Positions 48,211-59,462 of a stretch of 60,000 nucleotides of DNA are shown here, one piece after another. A program made the translations under genes and the position numbers. The stretch is taken from assembly GCA_914767715.1 (NCBI GenBank), contig OU612065.1, positions 37,512,001 through 37,572,000 of the forward strand, in the 5' to 3' direction. Source of the stretch: Membranipora membranacea (taxonomy: Eukaryota > Bryozoa > Gymnolaemata > Cheilostomatida > Membraniporidae). Position 1 is the first letter of the stretch. The number at the start of each line of letters is the position of its first letter. Under the pieces are notes generated by a model. It had not been told where the DNA came from. It ran no database searches and was given only the letters and a program-made list of their open reading frames with translations.

Positions 48211-50380
48211 TATTGAATAACATGTCCACTCATCTTAACCATGCAAAGACAACAAGCAATTTTTTTACGCTCACCGATGAAAGATATTCATCTCTCTGAG
48301 CATGCCTGTACAGTTTAGAGCCAAGTCCATCCAACTAGAGTTTCCTCGCCCACCCAACAAAAGAAGCGGTTCGATGAATGCCACTCATGCAACTACCATC
48401 AGCCACTAAATTTTCTGACCGTCAATCAAAACCTCTTTTCTATCAGTTTATGCCAAACCAGTTCAGATTGATTGCCCAACTACATTGACTTTCAGACACC
48501 CCTGTGAGTATCAATATATGGATGCATGTATGAAGGGGAAATATGGATTGGGGGAAAAAATCTCAAGCAATTCAATTGAAAGGAAAATGTGCTAAAAAAC
48601 TGATGTTAAAAGAATAACCTGCCCTCAGACTCTTTGAGATTACCTCACAAAATTTTGCTTATTTAGTAAAAGTGATAGCAAAGTTGCAAATGATATCATA
48701 CACTGAGTATTAAAAAAAAACCAACATTTCATGTTAAAATGTTCAGTTTTAATAATCTTAACCAGGTCGCAAAATTCAAATGGGTGAGTATTTTTATCCT
48801 GTAGGGCATTGTATATAGGTTGTGCTTGCAAAATATGAGTACCTGCAGCTCAACTCAAATCCGATGGCATTCTGCTGAAACTCTTAAATAAATCAATAAG
48901 TCACAGAGCAGAGCACAGAGCAAATTAATAGGTAAAGAATGGTTCAGAGTTTGCTACCTTTGATAATTTGAATCAGTCAAAGCCGTACTGTATCGAGCAA
49001 AATGTATATATTTTGGCTGAATATTGAGTGTTTACTATTTAGATATCACCAGTAAACAGCTATTAAGATCCAATAATATATTAAGCCATGCAATACACAA
49101 GGGTCAAGGTGATTGTTTGTGCTGTAACCACTGTCTGCTGGAGTTTTTTTATAGCCAACAGAAAGAACCATGAAGAACAAAGACTAAGATGCTTAAGCAT
49201 TTAGTTGACAAAATACATTTAAAATTAAATCTTACTCATGACCCATCAGTGTTTTCTACCTTTGGATTACATGTCTGACAGGTGGAAAGATCAGATGCAG
49301 TTAATTTAGTATAATGCAAAACCTAAAACTTTCAATAGACGTTTAACCATCACTTTTATGTTCAACCATCATAAATTGTGGAAAATCAACCTAGACAATA
49401 TACAGTAGTACTACTACTTCGAAATATCCGTCTGTACCAAAATAATGACTGTGACTGCATGACACTGAAGTTGGAAACCACCAGTTGATATTGTGGATGA
49501 AACACTAAATGCTCGCAAGGATGAATTTTTCATCGAAGTTACAATCAATATAGCTTTAATCTCTAAACCTATCCCTGTGATATCTCAATGCTCAAAGCTT
49601 TGGTAAAAATAAGTGAAACATTCAAGGTTTTAACAAATAGGAAAACGAGAATGACAAGAAGAACAATGATTTAAATAAATGATGCTGAGGAATCTCAAAT
49701 ATGAAGGTTACCACACCTCACCATGAGTAAATAGCCAAAATTGGAACTGGAAATCTCTCTGGTATCATATATTTTAGGTCAACAACGAACCTGGGAGGAA
49801 TTCAAACAGAATGCCAAATGCAAAATCTATAAAAAACAACGATTATGGTTTCACCAATTATTGAGCAATGAATCATTTCCACAATGTGGTGTAAAATAAA
49901 GTGCAAGTTGACACTTGATATTGCTCCTAAAAAGCGGCCATGAAGTTTGGTTTTCAGAACAGAACAGTGAAAGACTAGATAGGGTATCTGTGAAATCGTA
50001 TTGATATATTTAGACAATTGTTGACAATAAATTTAGTATAGATCTATCTGATTGATTCCTATGAATAAACAAATTTCAATGAATATTTGACAAACTTTTG
50101 ATAATTTTGGTCCTGTTAGTTACCTAGAACTTCCAAAACCAATGATGCTATTGACAATCGCATTCGTAATGAATCCTGGAGGTAAGAGACTACACTACTG
50201 CAGCCATGCTCAACCTTGGCCAAGTTGGTCATATTGTTCGGCCAATTGCAACCTTACAACAGAAAAAAGTTGAAACACATTTTCACCTCTTGTTTCAAAG
50301 TTTCAAAGGAAATTCTGCAGTATTTGATCACAGCAGATATATCAGGAGGCAGACATTGATATTCCCTATTCTTATCTGTA
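48211..50380. other. Spacer between the LINE and the right arm
   Basis: AT-rich DNA with no supported gene, RNA or recognisable repeat. Open frames are short and of low complexity. Confidence 0.45.
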
Positions 50381-50638
50381 TCTCAAGTAAAGTTTGCCAA
50401 ACAAAACTGCGACCAATTGGTATGCTGCCAAACAAAATTTTGCCGAATCCAAAAAAAGGTTGGACATGCATGCACTAGACGACCCTCTCATAACATTTTA
50501 AAAATTACCATCAGAGAGGTGTTGAAATACCAAACATGGAACTAGTCTGGGAAAGAACTGCTTTCGCTCCAGAGTAGAAGCCATTCTTAATAAATGATTG
50601 TACGTTGTATTGAATAAGCGATATGTTATTTGCTTTTG

Positions 50639-50652
50639 CTTTATTAATAAGG
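50639..50652 (-). terminator. Poly(A) signal of peptide gene copy 3
   Basis: Reads TTATTAATAAAGC on the minus strand, about 100 bp past the stop. Confidence 0.55.
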
Positions 50653-50747
50653 ATCAAGTGGATACAGTTTGGTCAAATTCATGGCAATCAAAACAAAAAT
50701 GTGTTTTATAATTTGCAGCATTTTCAGTCATGGTCAGGCCTCTCGGA

Positions 50748-50969
50748 TTATGAAACATATCCTCGACTTCCACCGTTGTTGTTACCATTGCCGTTACCGT
50801 TGGACCCTCCTCCTGAGTTGTTGTTTCCGTTTCCATTACCGTTAGATCCGCCTCCTGAGTTTCCGTTACCATTTCCGTTTCCATTAGAACCGCTGCTAGA
50901 TCTTTTACCTCCACACTGTGCAACAGCCACAGCGACAACTAGAAGGACGAGTACTCTCAGTGCAAGCAT
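50748..50969 (-). CDS. Secreted Gly/Asn-repeat peptide, copy 3
   Basis: A 73-aa precursor, same length and design as copy 2: signal peptide MLALRVLVLLVVAVAVA, one Cys in QCGGKRSS, three NG-repeat blocks separated by SGGGS, and the tail GGSRGYVS. Coding starts in exon 2 (from 50988, after TTTTTTGTATAG). Exon 1 ends at 51242 (CAACTCAG|GTTAGCC). The coding frame and signal are preserved although the arms have many indels, which suggests selection or recent duplication. The overlapping Pro/Leu-rich frame on the other strand arises from the repeats. Function unknown. Confidence 0.85.
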   Translation of the reverse strand: MLALRVLVLLVVAVAVAQCGGKRSSSGSNGNGNGNGNSGGGSNGNGNGNNNSGGGSNGNGNGNNNGGSRGYVS

Positions 50970-51313
50970 TGTAATGGTGGGATATATCCTATACAAAAAA
51001 TGATATGTACAAATGAACATTATTATTGTATATTAACTTTATTTTTGGTAAGACTCATTCGTTGAGAGATTTTACAAAATTCCGAAAAAATTAAAACAAG
51101 AAAGAATAATTATGAACACTATAATGCAGGTCAGAAAACTGTAAAAACTATTCTTGTTGTCCGCGTTGTGTAAAATCTGATGAGAGAATAATATGTTGTC
51201 GTCAATAACAGACATAATTATATATTACATTAATGGCTAACCTGAGTTGAGGTGGAGACTGTGTTACTTGAGTGATAAACAGTGTTCTGTGACTTATCCT
51301 CCCAAAATCACAT

Positions 51314-51321
51314 CTTTTATA
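51314..51321 (-). promoter_or_regulatory. TATA box, peptide gene copy 3
   Basis: CCTATAAAAGATG on the minus strand, 79 bp before the exon 1 donor. Confidence 0.8.
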
Positions 51322-52376
51322 GGCCGACATTCAAGCGATTTCTGCTGATGTTACCAAAGAGTTGAAGGAAGCTTGTAATCAGTGTCTATTGTGACAATTT
51401 ATTTTCAGAAAAAAATTGTATTCTGACTTCCTAGTCTATAGTCATCAATGAGCGCCACTTCAAATAATTATTTTACGATATCCTTTTCCGAAGTGAATCG
51501 TTATTTTAAAGTTTTTAAAAGAGCTTTGTCACTCATAGAAACAAAACTGCCTAACTTCAAGTGTCGATTCATGAGCAGGGATGGGCAGGGGTGTCTGCAA
51601 CGTATCTAATGCGAGCTAGTTAGTGGAATGTATCAGAGATTTTGATTCAGCTGTGTGTAAATGTTTACCAGGTGTTTGATTTGTTGCTATATTTTCCAAT
51701 TCCTGACAACAAATCAAAATCATGCCTAATTAATACATAATTTGGATTCAGCAAATGATCGCTGTAAACAGGCCTACGCTTCTGGAGACCTGACATCAAG
51801 GATATCACAGCCTTACACAATGACCCTGATGATCAAGAGTAGCAGGGTATTTCAGGAGTTTCTAATGATCAATGGTCGCTATATATTGTTCTGATAAGCT
51901 TGTCGGCATGGTCTCATCCTCACACAAAACAGCAGCAGCAAAACACAAACAGACAGCTTTGCGTCTATTTTTCTCCTGAATCACATGGAAGACAATGCCC
52001 AAATCAGTGAATCTGAAGATATTTTTGAGGTTTTTCAGTCAGTATCACTAAAAACTTATCTTTGTACCACACCTTATTCAAGTTCTGCTGACATTACCAA
52101 GCATATTTAAGGTAGCATGCCTATTCACTGCTCATCAATTGGTACCAACATGACAGTGTCCTTGTCAAATATTATTAATGCAAATGTCATATGTGTTGAA
52201 ATATTTTGTTAAGATTTTCAAAATTTCTTTGCCACATCTATGTGATGCCTAGTTAATTGAGACAATCCATGTGAAAATTGGGGAGGGGGCAACAGAAAGT
52301 ATCTAATAATCAATTTGAATTCCTGTAAACTATGTTGCTGTGACTGAAATCTGTGCTTTAAGTCTACTCTAATGAG

Positions 52377-52989
52377 ATGAAGGAGACCATGGGCCATCGC
52401 TCCTGTGCCAACTCGGTAGATGAAGACTTGGCAAACGAGGAGAATGATGGTGAGCATATTTTAAGTAAAGTGACACAGTTTTTCCTTCCCATCTATGGAG
52501 TGGCTTGATTTGTTTATGTGAGATAGATAGTATCAAAGCAGTTGACACATGCGCATACTGGATTTCATACTGTCTCAAGCATGCGATGAAGACGAGACCG
52601 GAGGGAGTGAGGCCAGGAGCGAGACCAGGGTGAGCACAAGCACTAGTACAAGCGAATGCCCGCCCCCACAAAGCAGCAGCAGCAGAGGGAGAAAAAGAGT
52701 GAGACTGAGCCATCGCTTTCTGAAGTATTTTGCATTTTTGAGATTGAATACAATGAAGGAAATGAATTCCAAGATGCTAGAACAGCAGAGGGCCATTGTT
52801 AGTAACTTTTCTGTAATGTTTAAAAGCTTAGTAAGTCGTCCAGTTAACATCCAGTATCAGACCCCACACACCCCACATAATATCCCATTTTCTTCATTTG
52901 CCATGATGACACCATCTAGGCAAACACGTCCCCATGCCCCTCAAACTCCAGCCAGCACTCTATCAAACCCCGCATCAACAAATCAGTGA
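52377..52989 (+). CDS. Harbinger partner (Myb-like) protein, right-arm copy
   Basis: Two exons, 52377-52449 and 52580-52989, joined in phase (GATG|GTGAGC donor, CTCAAG|CATGCG acceptor), give about 160 aa. It has an acidic N-terminus (MKETMGHRSC, SVDEDLANEEND), a Ser/Thr-rich linker, a basic SSSSRGRKRVR patch, a helical segment LKYFAFLRLNTMKEMNSKML, and a Gln/Thr/Pro-rich end (YQTPHTPHN, APQTPASTLSNPAS). PIF/Harbinger elements encode, besides the transposase, a Myb/SANT-type protein needed for nuclear import and DNA binding. This gene is convergent with the transposase next to it, and its C-terminal character fits that partner. The Myb domain itself is not seen, so it may be N-truncated. Confidence 0.55.
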
Positions 52990-53302
52990 GATGGGTTTGG
53001 GGCAAGATGGACTGTCCCAGATGACGATTATTTATATTAAACTATTATATTTCCATCATTCAAAATTATACTCCTCAGATCTCAACAAAACCAGGTTCTG
53101 TAAATTTTCGTTTGTTGTAGGATCCAATTAAATATTGTTTTTTCTTTCTTGATACCTTGTATTAAGGTGATACATTTCCATATTTTAGAATAGAATCAAC
53201 CTGTGTATGAATCAAGAGATTGCCCATTTAAAAGAAAAATAAATTGATCAACATGCAAGAAAAGGATAAAACATTTTGTTACTCATTCTAATCACGCAAC
53301 CC

Positions 53303-53565
53303 GTTAATATTTCCAGGTCTAGACAATCCCTGTACTGGTAAAAAATTAGCCGGTCGACGGTTGTGTTTTGTTTATCTCACTCAGCTGACCACCTCATAGA
53401 TTACTCTGTCTCGTCATGGGAAACTGGGTTATTTTTCCAGGTCCAGACAATCCAAGTACTCGTAAAAGATGAGATGGTTGACGGTTGTGTTTTGTGAACC
53501 TCACAAAGCTGACCAACACAGAGATTACTCTGCTCATCATGGAAAACGGGGTTAATTTTCCAGGT
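53303..53565 (+). repeat. Tandem repeat, two units of about 130 bp
   Basis: Units with CCAGGTCTAGACAATCC, GGTTGTGTTTTGT, CAAAGCTGACCA/CTCAGCTGACCA and GATTACTCTG occur at about 53303-53433 and 53434-53565. A third partial unit begins with TTTTCCAGGTCTAGA. The left arm has only one unit (36.48-36.62 kb). Confidence 0.75.
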
Positions 53566-53982
53566 CTAGAAATCCCAGTAAAGTGGTATTTTAGAGTGGG
53601 TCTTATTAATAAATGTAACTATCTACTTGAAATAATAATTATAGTTGTATAACCACACAAAGAAAATGATGGGTTAATCTGTTGAGATCTGAAAAGTAGC
53701 ACAGTAAGACTGAGAGCTGAGTAGTTGGACGCGCAGAAAAAAAAAAAATCTAAAACTAGTAACATAATTTAAATTGATCTCACAACAAACAAAAATTTAC
53801 AGAAACTGGTTTTGTTGAGATCTGAAAAGTATAATTTTAAATGATGTATATATATTATATATATATACGTATATCTAGCGGTGGACAGATTTACGCAATG
53901 GCTGAGTCTCAGGCAAAAAATATCTGATACAGTCTCTGATGGCTTTGGCATTATCACCATCAATACGGCCATTTACCTGTCT

Positions 53983-55078
53983 TTATGGCTGTGGAAAGTT
54001 TGCAGCATTTATGTCATCCATAGCAGCTGGAGGTGGCATTGGTAATCTGAGCTCTTCACACATGTTATGGAGAATGCAGCACGCTATAATAACTCTTGGC
54101 GCTGAGAGGCAGTCAAGGTCCACTCCTTTATGAAGAGTCCTCCATCTTGATTTCAGCTTCATAAAGGCAATCTCAACACACATACGTGTGCTTGGTATAC
54201 ATTGAAGCTGGCATCATTAGGAGGCAAATTCATGCCGATATAACCTTTCATCATCCTGTCAGATAGGGGGTACACCGGAACCCCAAGAATGTAGAGTGAT
54301 ATTGATTTTCCATTGATGACTCTGTCATGTTTTAGCATCGAGTTATGTACCAGAGTGGAGAGGGGTGATATATGGTACTCAGTGGCATCAAATTTGTAGT
54401 GGCAATCCACAACTGCCTGGAGTACCACTGAGGAGTACATTTTCAAAGATAGTCACTTTTCCCATCTAGGAATAGGATTATCGGTATGCGACTCCCGTCA
54501 ATAGCTCTTATTGCTTGAGGATATTTGTACTGCATCTCGTTAACCTCTGAGAAGAGTCGAGCATCCTCATCTGTGTACCATCTGATGTAGGTCTTTTTCT
54601 TCCTACTTAATGCTGTTATGAAGGCATACACATAACGGTGCACAGACGTTTTGGAGACACCAAATACAGCAGCTACAGATCGGTATTCACTACAGCTTGC
54701 CAGTTTATACAGTCCTATGCATATCCTAAAATAACAAAAATAAAATAGTAAATGCACCATCATGATCTTAGTTTGTTATATGTTTTAACTACTGAAAAAC
54801 ACCAATTCAACATGTGAAATATTTTGACAATAAAACAGGTGTAGGTTCGCAATATTGTCTCATTTTGTCTATTTTGCTTAGTCATATGATTTTGATGAGA
54901 GCTGTGGCTGACACGTGGGTTGCTTTGCGAATGATTTACCTTTTTTTAGAGGTATAGGGTCTCTAGAGGTCATATCACTGGGTGCCATGTCACCCTTCAA
55001 CAGATCACATATGTTGTGGATTGCTGCCTCGGGAAAACTGAAGTTTTCAATCCATACAGAGCTCCCTGAGTGCAGCAT
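53983..55078 (-). pseudogene. PIF/Harbinger transposase (HARBI1-like), right arm, frameshifted
   Basis: Pieces in order on the minus strand: exon 55078-54940 (MLHSGSSVWIENFSFPEAAI...IPLKK); ICIGLYKLASCSEYRSVAAV with GVSKTSVHRYVYAF, ending in AIRAIDGSRIPI, the first catalytic Asp region; a frame change near 54450; VVLQAVVDCHYKF ... LGVPVYPLSDRMMKGY; another frame change near 54180; and CVEIAFMKLKSRWRTL, with the catalytic Glu, followed by IACCILHN. This is the order of DDE_Tnp_4 transposases. Where family members have GDxGYPL this copy reads GVPVYPL, so a key Asp appears lost. A one-base-short A-run puts exon 1 out of phase with exon 2. It is dead as written but recent. Confidence 0.8.
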
Positions 55079-56028
55079 TATTGTATCTTACCAAGCCTGT
55101 GTAATCTGGAATAGAATCAAACACTACACAACACAATTCTACACAACAAAATCAATTGTCAGAGCTTATCAATCATTGTTATAAATATAATTTTTCAAAT
55201 TCAATGACTATGCATTGCTTTCAATGCCAATCAAACTGTTTTCCAAATACGCTACCACTAAATAGGTTGGCTTCTCACACTGAACATTAAAAATATAATT
55301 TTACATTTTAAGAATAAAAGTTATATTCTTCCAACTAGAATATCAAAAAAATGAATTGTCCAAAGAAATGCTCATTCGAATACTGAATTGGCGAGCTTTA
55401 GTCAAGTAGTTGGTCAACAAACAGATTACCGGAAGATCAGACAAGATTTGCAAACTCAGCAAACATAATTGTGTATCGGATCAAGCTTGATCCTGGATCT
55501 AATTTTTACCATATCCTGCTTTGTGCCTCCAATTAAAACTATTTTAGTGTTTGATGCAATTCACCGTTGAAGCCATGTTATAAGCTGTGTCACTGTAGGA
55601 GACCAACAACCTATCATACAAAGAACACATCCCCACCCTGTTCAATGATTCAATTATGCCTATGGAGCTGTCAATCAAAGGAGAACAGGACCAGGGTGAC
55701 TACCTCAACCTAAAATCTAAACAGAAGTTTGGCCTATTATAATTCTATTAATCTGCCTCCTATGATAAAAATAAGTAGTATTGACAGTTTGGAAGGGAAG
55801 TTCATTTCTGTCAGCTAATAATCACCATCATTAGGCCTACGCTTCCAGAATACTGACATCAAGAATGTCACACTATTTCACAACCGTTTTGCTTGTGAAA
55901 ATTTACGTAAAAAACTGAATTGAAGAATTTCAGCTTTGGCAGACTAACAAGCTGCTGGAGCCACCCTGTGTTAGCACAGTCAATTAGGCAGGTTGTTTTT
56001 TTCTAGTGTGTCAAACTAGTTCACAAAA

Positions 56029-57092
56029 TCGCAGTTATATTGCGCATGTCAGCACACTTCTCAACCTGAACAAAGCCTACCACGCAAAGGTGTACTGAAT
56101 CGTGAATCTTTACCTCAAGTGAAGCATACTCTGACTGCAAAGTTACATAATACCCAGCCTACTCTTGAAAATTATGTAAATAAAAATGATATATGATGTA
56201 TGTATTGACATTGAAGTGTTACTAAAATATTCACTGTAATGAAAAGAGAGTCAACCATCAATTCTATTCAACTGTGTTGTCCATATCATTAATTACAGGG
56301 GTTAGTTCTATTAGCCGAAATCTTATGGAAAATAATCAAAGGTTTTCAACAAGCCATTCCTCATAAATCACAAGTTGAACTGAGGCTGCCTACTCAAACT
56401 TTATTAATCCATATTAATCTATGATTTCTCTTGTCTTAAGACAGTTAGAGCTCCATAGTTGTTTTACCCATGGAAAAATTAGCTGTGTTCGCTGAATCTC
56501 AGTTTAAAACATGAGTGATTGACAGGCAGTTGATTAGGGTCCTTGATTAGATCCTGATTGGATTTGATAGATCATATCGAAATTTCCTTAAAAATGCTTC
56601 TCCCAAGAATTCTTAGAAATGGTGCTCATTTTCACCTCAAACAGTTTTTATTAATTGATCACAATTTATAAATGTTTTGTGAGGCTTTATTGAGAACATT
56701 TTTGTTGCCATATGTGCACAAAATCAAAAAGTGTTCAAGATCACTGTGATTCATGTCAAACACTAAAACCAGCCTAAAAATAAAAGAGAGTGACGATTCT
56801 TGAGGAAGTTGTTATTTTCCTTTGGCAGGCTATCCTTTCTGGCAGGGTGTATACAGATCAGGACCATTATTTAAGGGATCAAATGTGTATTTTAATTTAG
56901 TAAGACAAGCCCACTTTACCTAGCCATAAGGAGAAGCTTTCGGTTGCTATCTCGCCTTTTTGCAACCTTAATAGTGTGACATACTGGGTACAGGTCATAG
57001 GAGTTATAGGCCTTGCCACAGTTAGTGCAAGTCAAAAATATTATTTATTAATTATTATTTTCACAGCTTGCTTTTGTATAATTCCTTCAATT
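56029..57092. other. Segment present only in the right arm
   Basis: About 1.06 kb without a recognisable ORF or terminal repeat, bordered by AAT on both sides (CACAAAAT ... AATTACC). Confidence 0.5.
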
Positions 57093-57460
57093 ACCTTATT
57101 CATATATGAAATATCATAGCAGCAGGAATTCATAAGGAACTCAAGGTTATGATACCATTGTTGTCTGATTTCAACATTTTATATATCGTTGGAAAGCTAA
57201 TCGAACACTGATTCTGAAAATACTGGTTTCGGCATGACGTCATGTCATGGCGTTGTGCTATTTTGATAAAAGGCAGGATGATAGTCTTTGAGGAGGATTT
57301 CTTTAGAACGATGTCGTGCAGATACTATGGTTCATATCATACTTTGAACTGCATAATGTTTACAAGAAGCCTCTGAAGCACCCATGAGGGGCAATTTCTG
57401 GATCCTGTGGCATTAGGCACCAGAGGGAAAACCATCTTTTTATCTTTGGTTTTTAGCTTA

Positions 57461-58212
57461 TTTAGGTTGCAAGTCTTTGAACAAAACAAAAATTCTCTTG
57501 ACATCCAATATTAATGATTTTGATGACTTAATTTCACCAGTCAATTAATTACACAAGTGAGTGAAATAATACAGCCTGGTACTGCCCATAAAGGAAGTTA
57601 TCAAGCTGAACTCATCACCAGGTATCAGGCTACAAGCATGAATCATGAGCCATAAAATAGTAAAAACATGGTATAGCTTTAGAAGAGTGATTTTCCTGTT
57701 ATTAAGATAAACAGACACCTGTGTGATTGATAATACAAGTATTTTACACAAAGTCACTAATCTCTGCTGCCAAAATCATATTTACTTTCTGCAATTTGAT
57801 ATCATTAATCATATGCAGTCAGGGTCAGTGAAACATTTATTTCTTACTCTAATAATAATGATTCTTATAAAAGTTTCAAACTAAACTGCCTTTATATATA
57901 AATGCATCTCAGGGTTCGCTGTGTCACATTTCATCCTGGGACCAATGTGGGTTTTACAATGAGTTAATAATAGTTAATTACTAACTCTGATACTACTCCT
58001 TCTTAGACAAACTTCGCACTAAACTGCATTTACATGCAAATTCATCTCAGAGGTCCCGTGTCATATTTCACCCTCGGACTAATGTGAAATTGATAATGAG
58101 CTAATAATAGTTTGTTATAAATGCTTTCGAATGGGTCTGAAGTAAGATCAATTGCTAAATTTTAATTGTGAGCAGAGCAGGACAATGTTTGTCAAATCCT
58201 AACTTTTTAGAT
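57461..58212. other. Intergenic region
   Basis: No gene seen. An AATAAA on the minus strand (57837-57842) could end the transcript of the gene at 58213-59462. Two imperfect copies of a sequence around AAACTGC...TGCAAATTCATCTCAG occur near 57.89-57.96 and 58.02-58.09 kb. Confidence 0.45.
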
Positions 58213-59462
58213 TCATTTCCTGCCATAAACTCCAAAACGTATTATCAAGTAGATAATTATTGCCAGTGTGGTGCCTGAGGCTTCTGATATCAGACCGGAA
58301 GACACTGAACGCCTTTTACCTCTGCAAAAAAATCATGAAAAATAATTGCCAGTGAAACAGAAAATTTTAAATCCTTAGTTTAAGACAGAATATATAAATG
58401 AAATATCAGAAGACCATACAAGGTATATATTGATATAGACAAATTCTATTTAGATAAATGAATGAACCAAAATGAAATGACTATGTACTTTTTACTGTAA
58501 CAGCCATCATAAACTCACCCTTTCCAATAAGTACAACAGTATTCATTGTCCGTATCTCCACAGCACCATTGAGTTTCAGGAGGACAAGCGAAATACCCAG
58601 CAAAAGTATTGTAACAAGTCACCTGATCTTCAACAAAATAGAAGCCTTCCTGTTGATTTCTAACATCATTTTCTTGGCAAATTTGGCTGTGGTTGGATTT
58701 TGATACACAAGCCTCTAGTATCATCAACTTCAATGAAATATTTGACAGGTATGGCTTTAAATTTGCTAAGGTCATATATATCTTCTTAAGAAGAGGTATG
58801 CCATAGATTTTTTATACGTTTTTGATGCAACAAAGGACAAAACCTAAGAGCATTTTGAAGAGACAAAATGAACATTTGTATCCGTTTGGATAACTTAGAT
58901 TATAGTATACCAAATTGGTGTATGCAGCTTATGACCAACCAACTGTCATGCCAATGCGCTGCAATCTTTTGGAGCAATTCAGGCTAAAAAGTTACCTCCC
59001 TGCACCCATAGAAAATAAAACTGCAAACAATTATTGCCAAAACTCTTATTTGGTAAGTCAAAATCAAACCTTTATTGTATTCATCATCCTGATTAAGGTT
59101 CTCAGACAGTAGTGTGACATTGTAACCATGTGCCTCAACATCTGAAACTCTGTTCCTTCTATACTTTCCACCACCAGATGTGACAAGAGGGTTGAGTCCA
59201 GCACCTTCCCCTTGAGATCCTTCCACTTGTGTACCAAAACAAAACGTAATTCAGATGATCATGTGACGGTAGTTGCATTTACAAGATGAGGAGATTTAAA
59301 AAGATAACCACATTTGACTTGCCTATGTAGCATGTCCATGAATCTTCCAATTATAACTGAGAGACTATATAACACATGTTGTGTTGCATATGCAGATTCC
59401 CGTAATAACTTACTACAGTAAAGGATGATTACTATAATCGAGAGCAGAGATATGGAGCTCAT
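58213..59462 (-). CDS. Cysteine-rich single-pass membrane protein (Shisa/WBP1-like appearance)
   Basis: Four exons, 59462-59414, 59225-59070, 58714-58519 and 58321-58213, total 510 nt (169 aa) with all phases closing. The first exon is an N-terminal signal peptide (MSSISLLSIIVIILYC). A polar region follows (GGGKYRRNRVSDVEAHGYNV), then a Cys-rich stretch at about residues 69-133 with CVSKSNHSQIC, TCYNTFAGYFACPPETQWCC and DNEYCCTYW, and then a membrane segment near the end (TTLAIIIYLIIRFGVY) with a very short basic tail. CC pairs at the end of an extracellular domain just before a transmembrane helix are typical of Shisa, WBP1/VOPP1 and related adaptors. Orthology cannot be set by eye. The exon 2 donor (AAAG|GTTTGA) is weak. 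Confidence 0.65.

Larger units (their letters stand above)
50380..57460 (-). repeat. Right arm of a large inverted duplication
   Basis: The mirror of 34.73-42.01 kb (see that entry for block pairs). Sequence present only here: most of the transposase (about 53.43-54.65 kb) and about 1.06 kb at 56029-57092, inserted between CACAAAAT and AATTACCTTATTC relative to the left arm. Confidence 0.85.

Noticed and set aside
50623-51003. Pro/Leu-rich 126-codon ORF antisense to peptide gene 3 (and similar frames over copies 1 and 2)
   Set aside because: The GGNAAC repeats are stop-free in several frames, and the signal-peptide frame with promoter and splice sites is clearly the real one.
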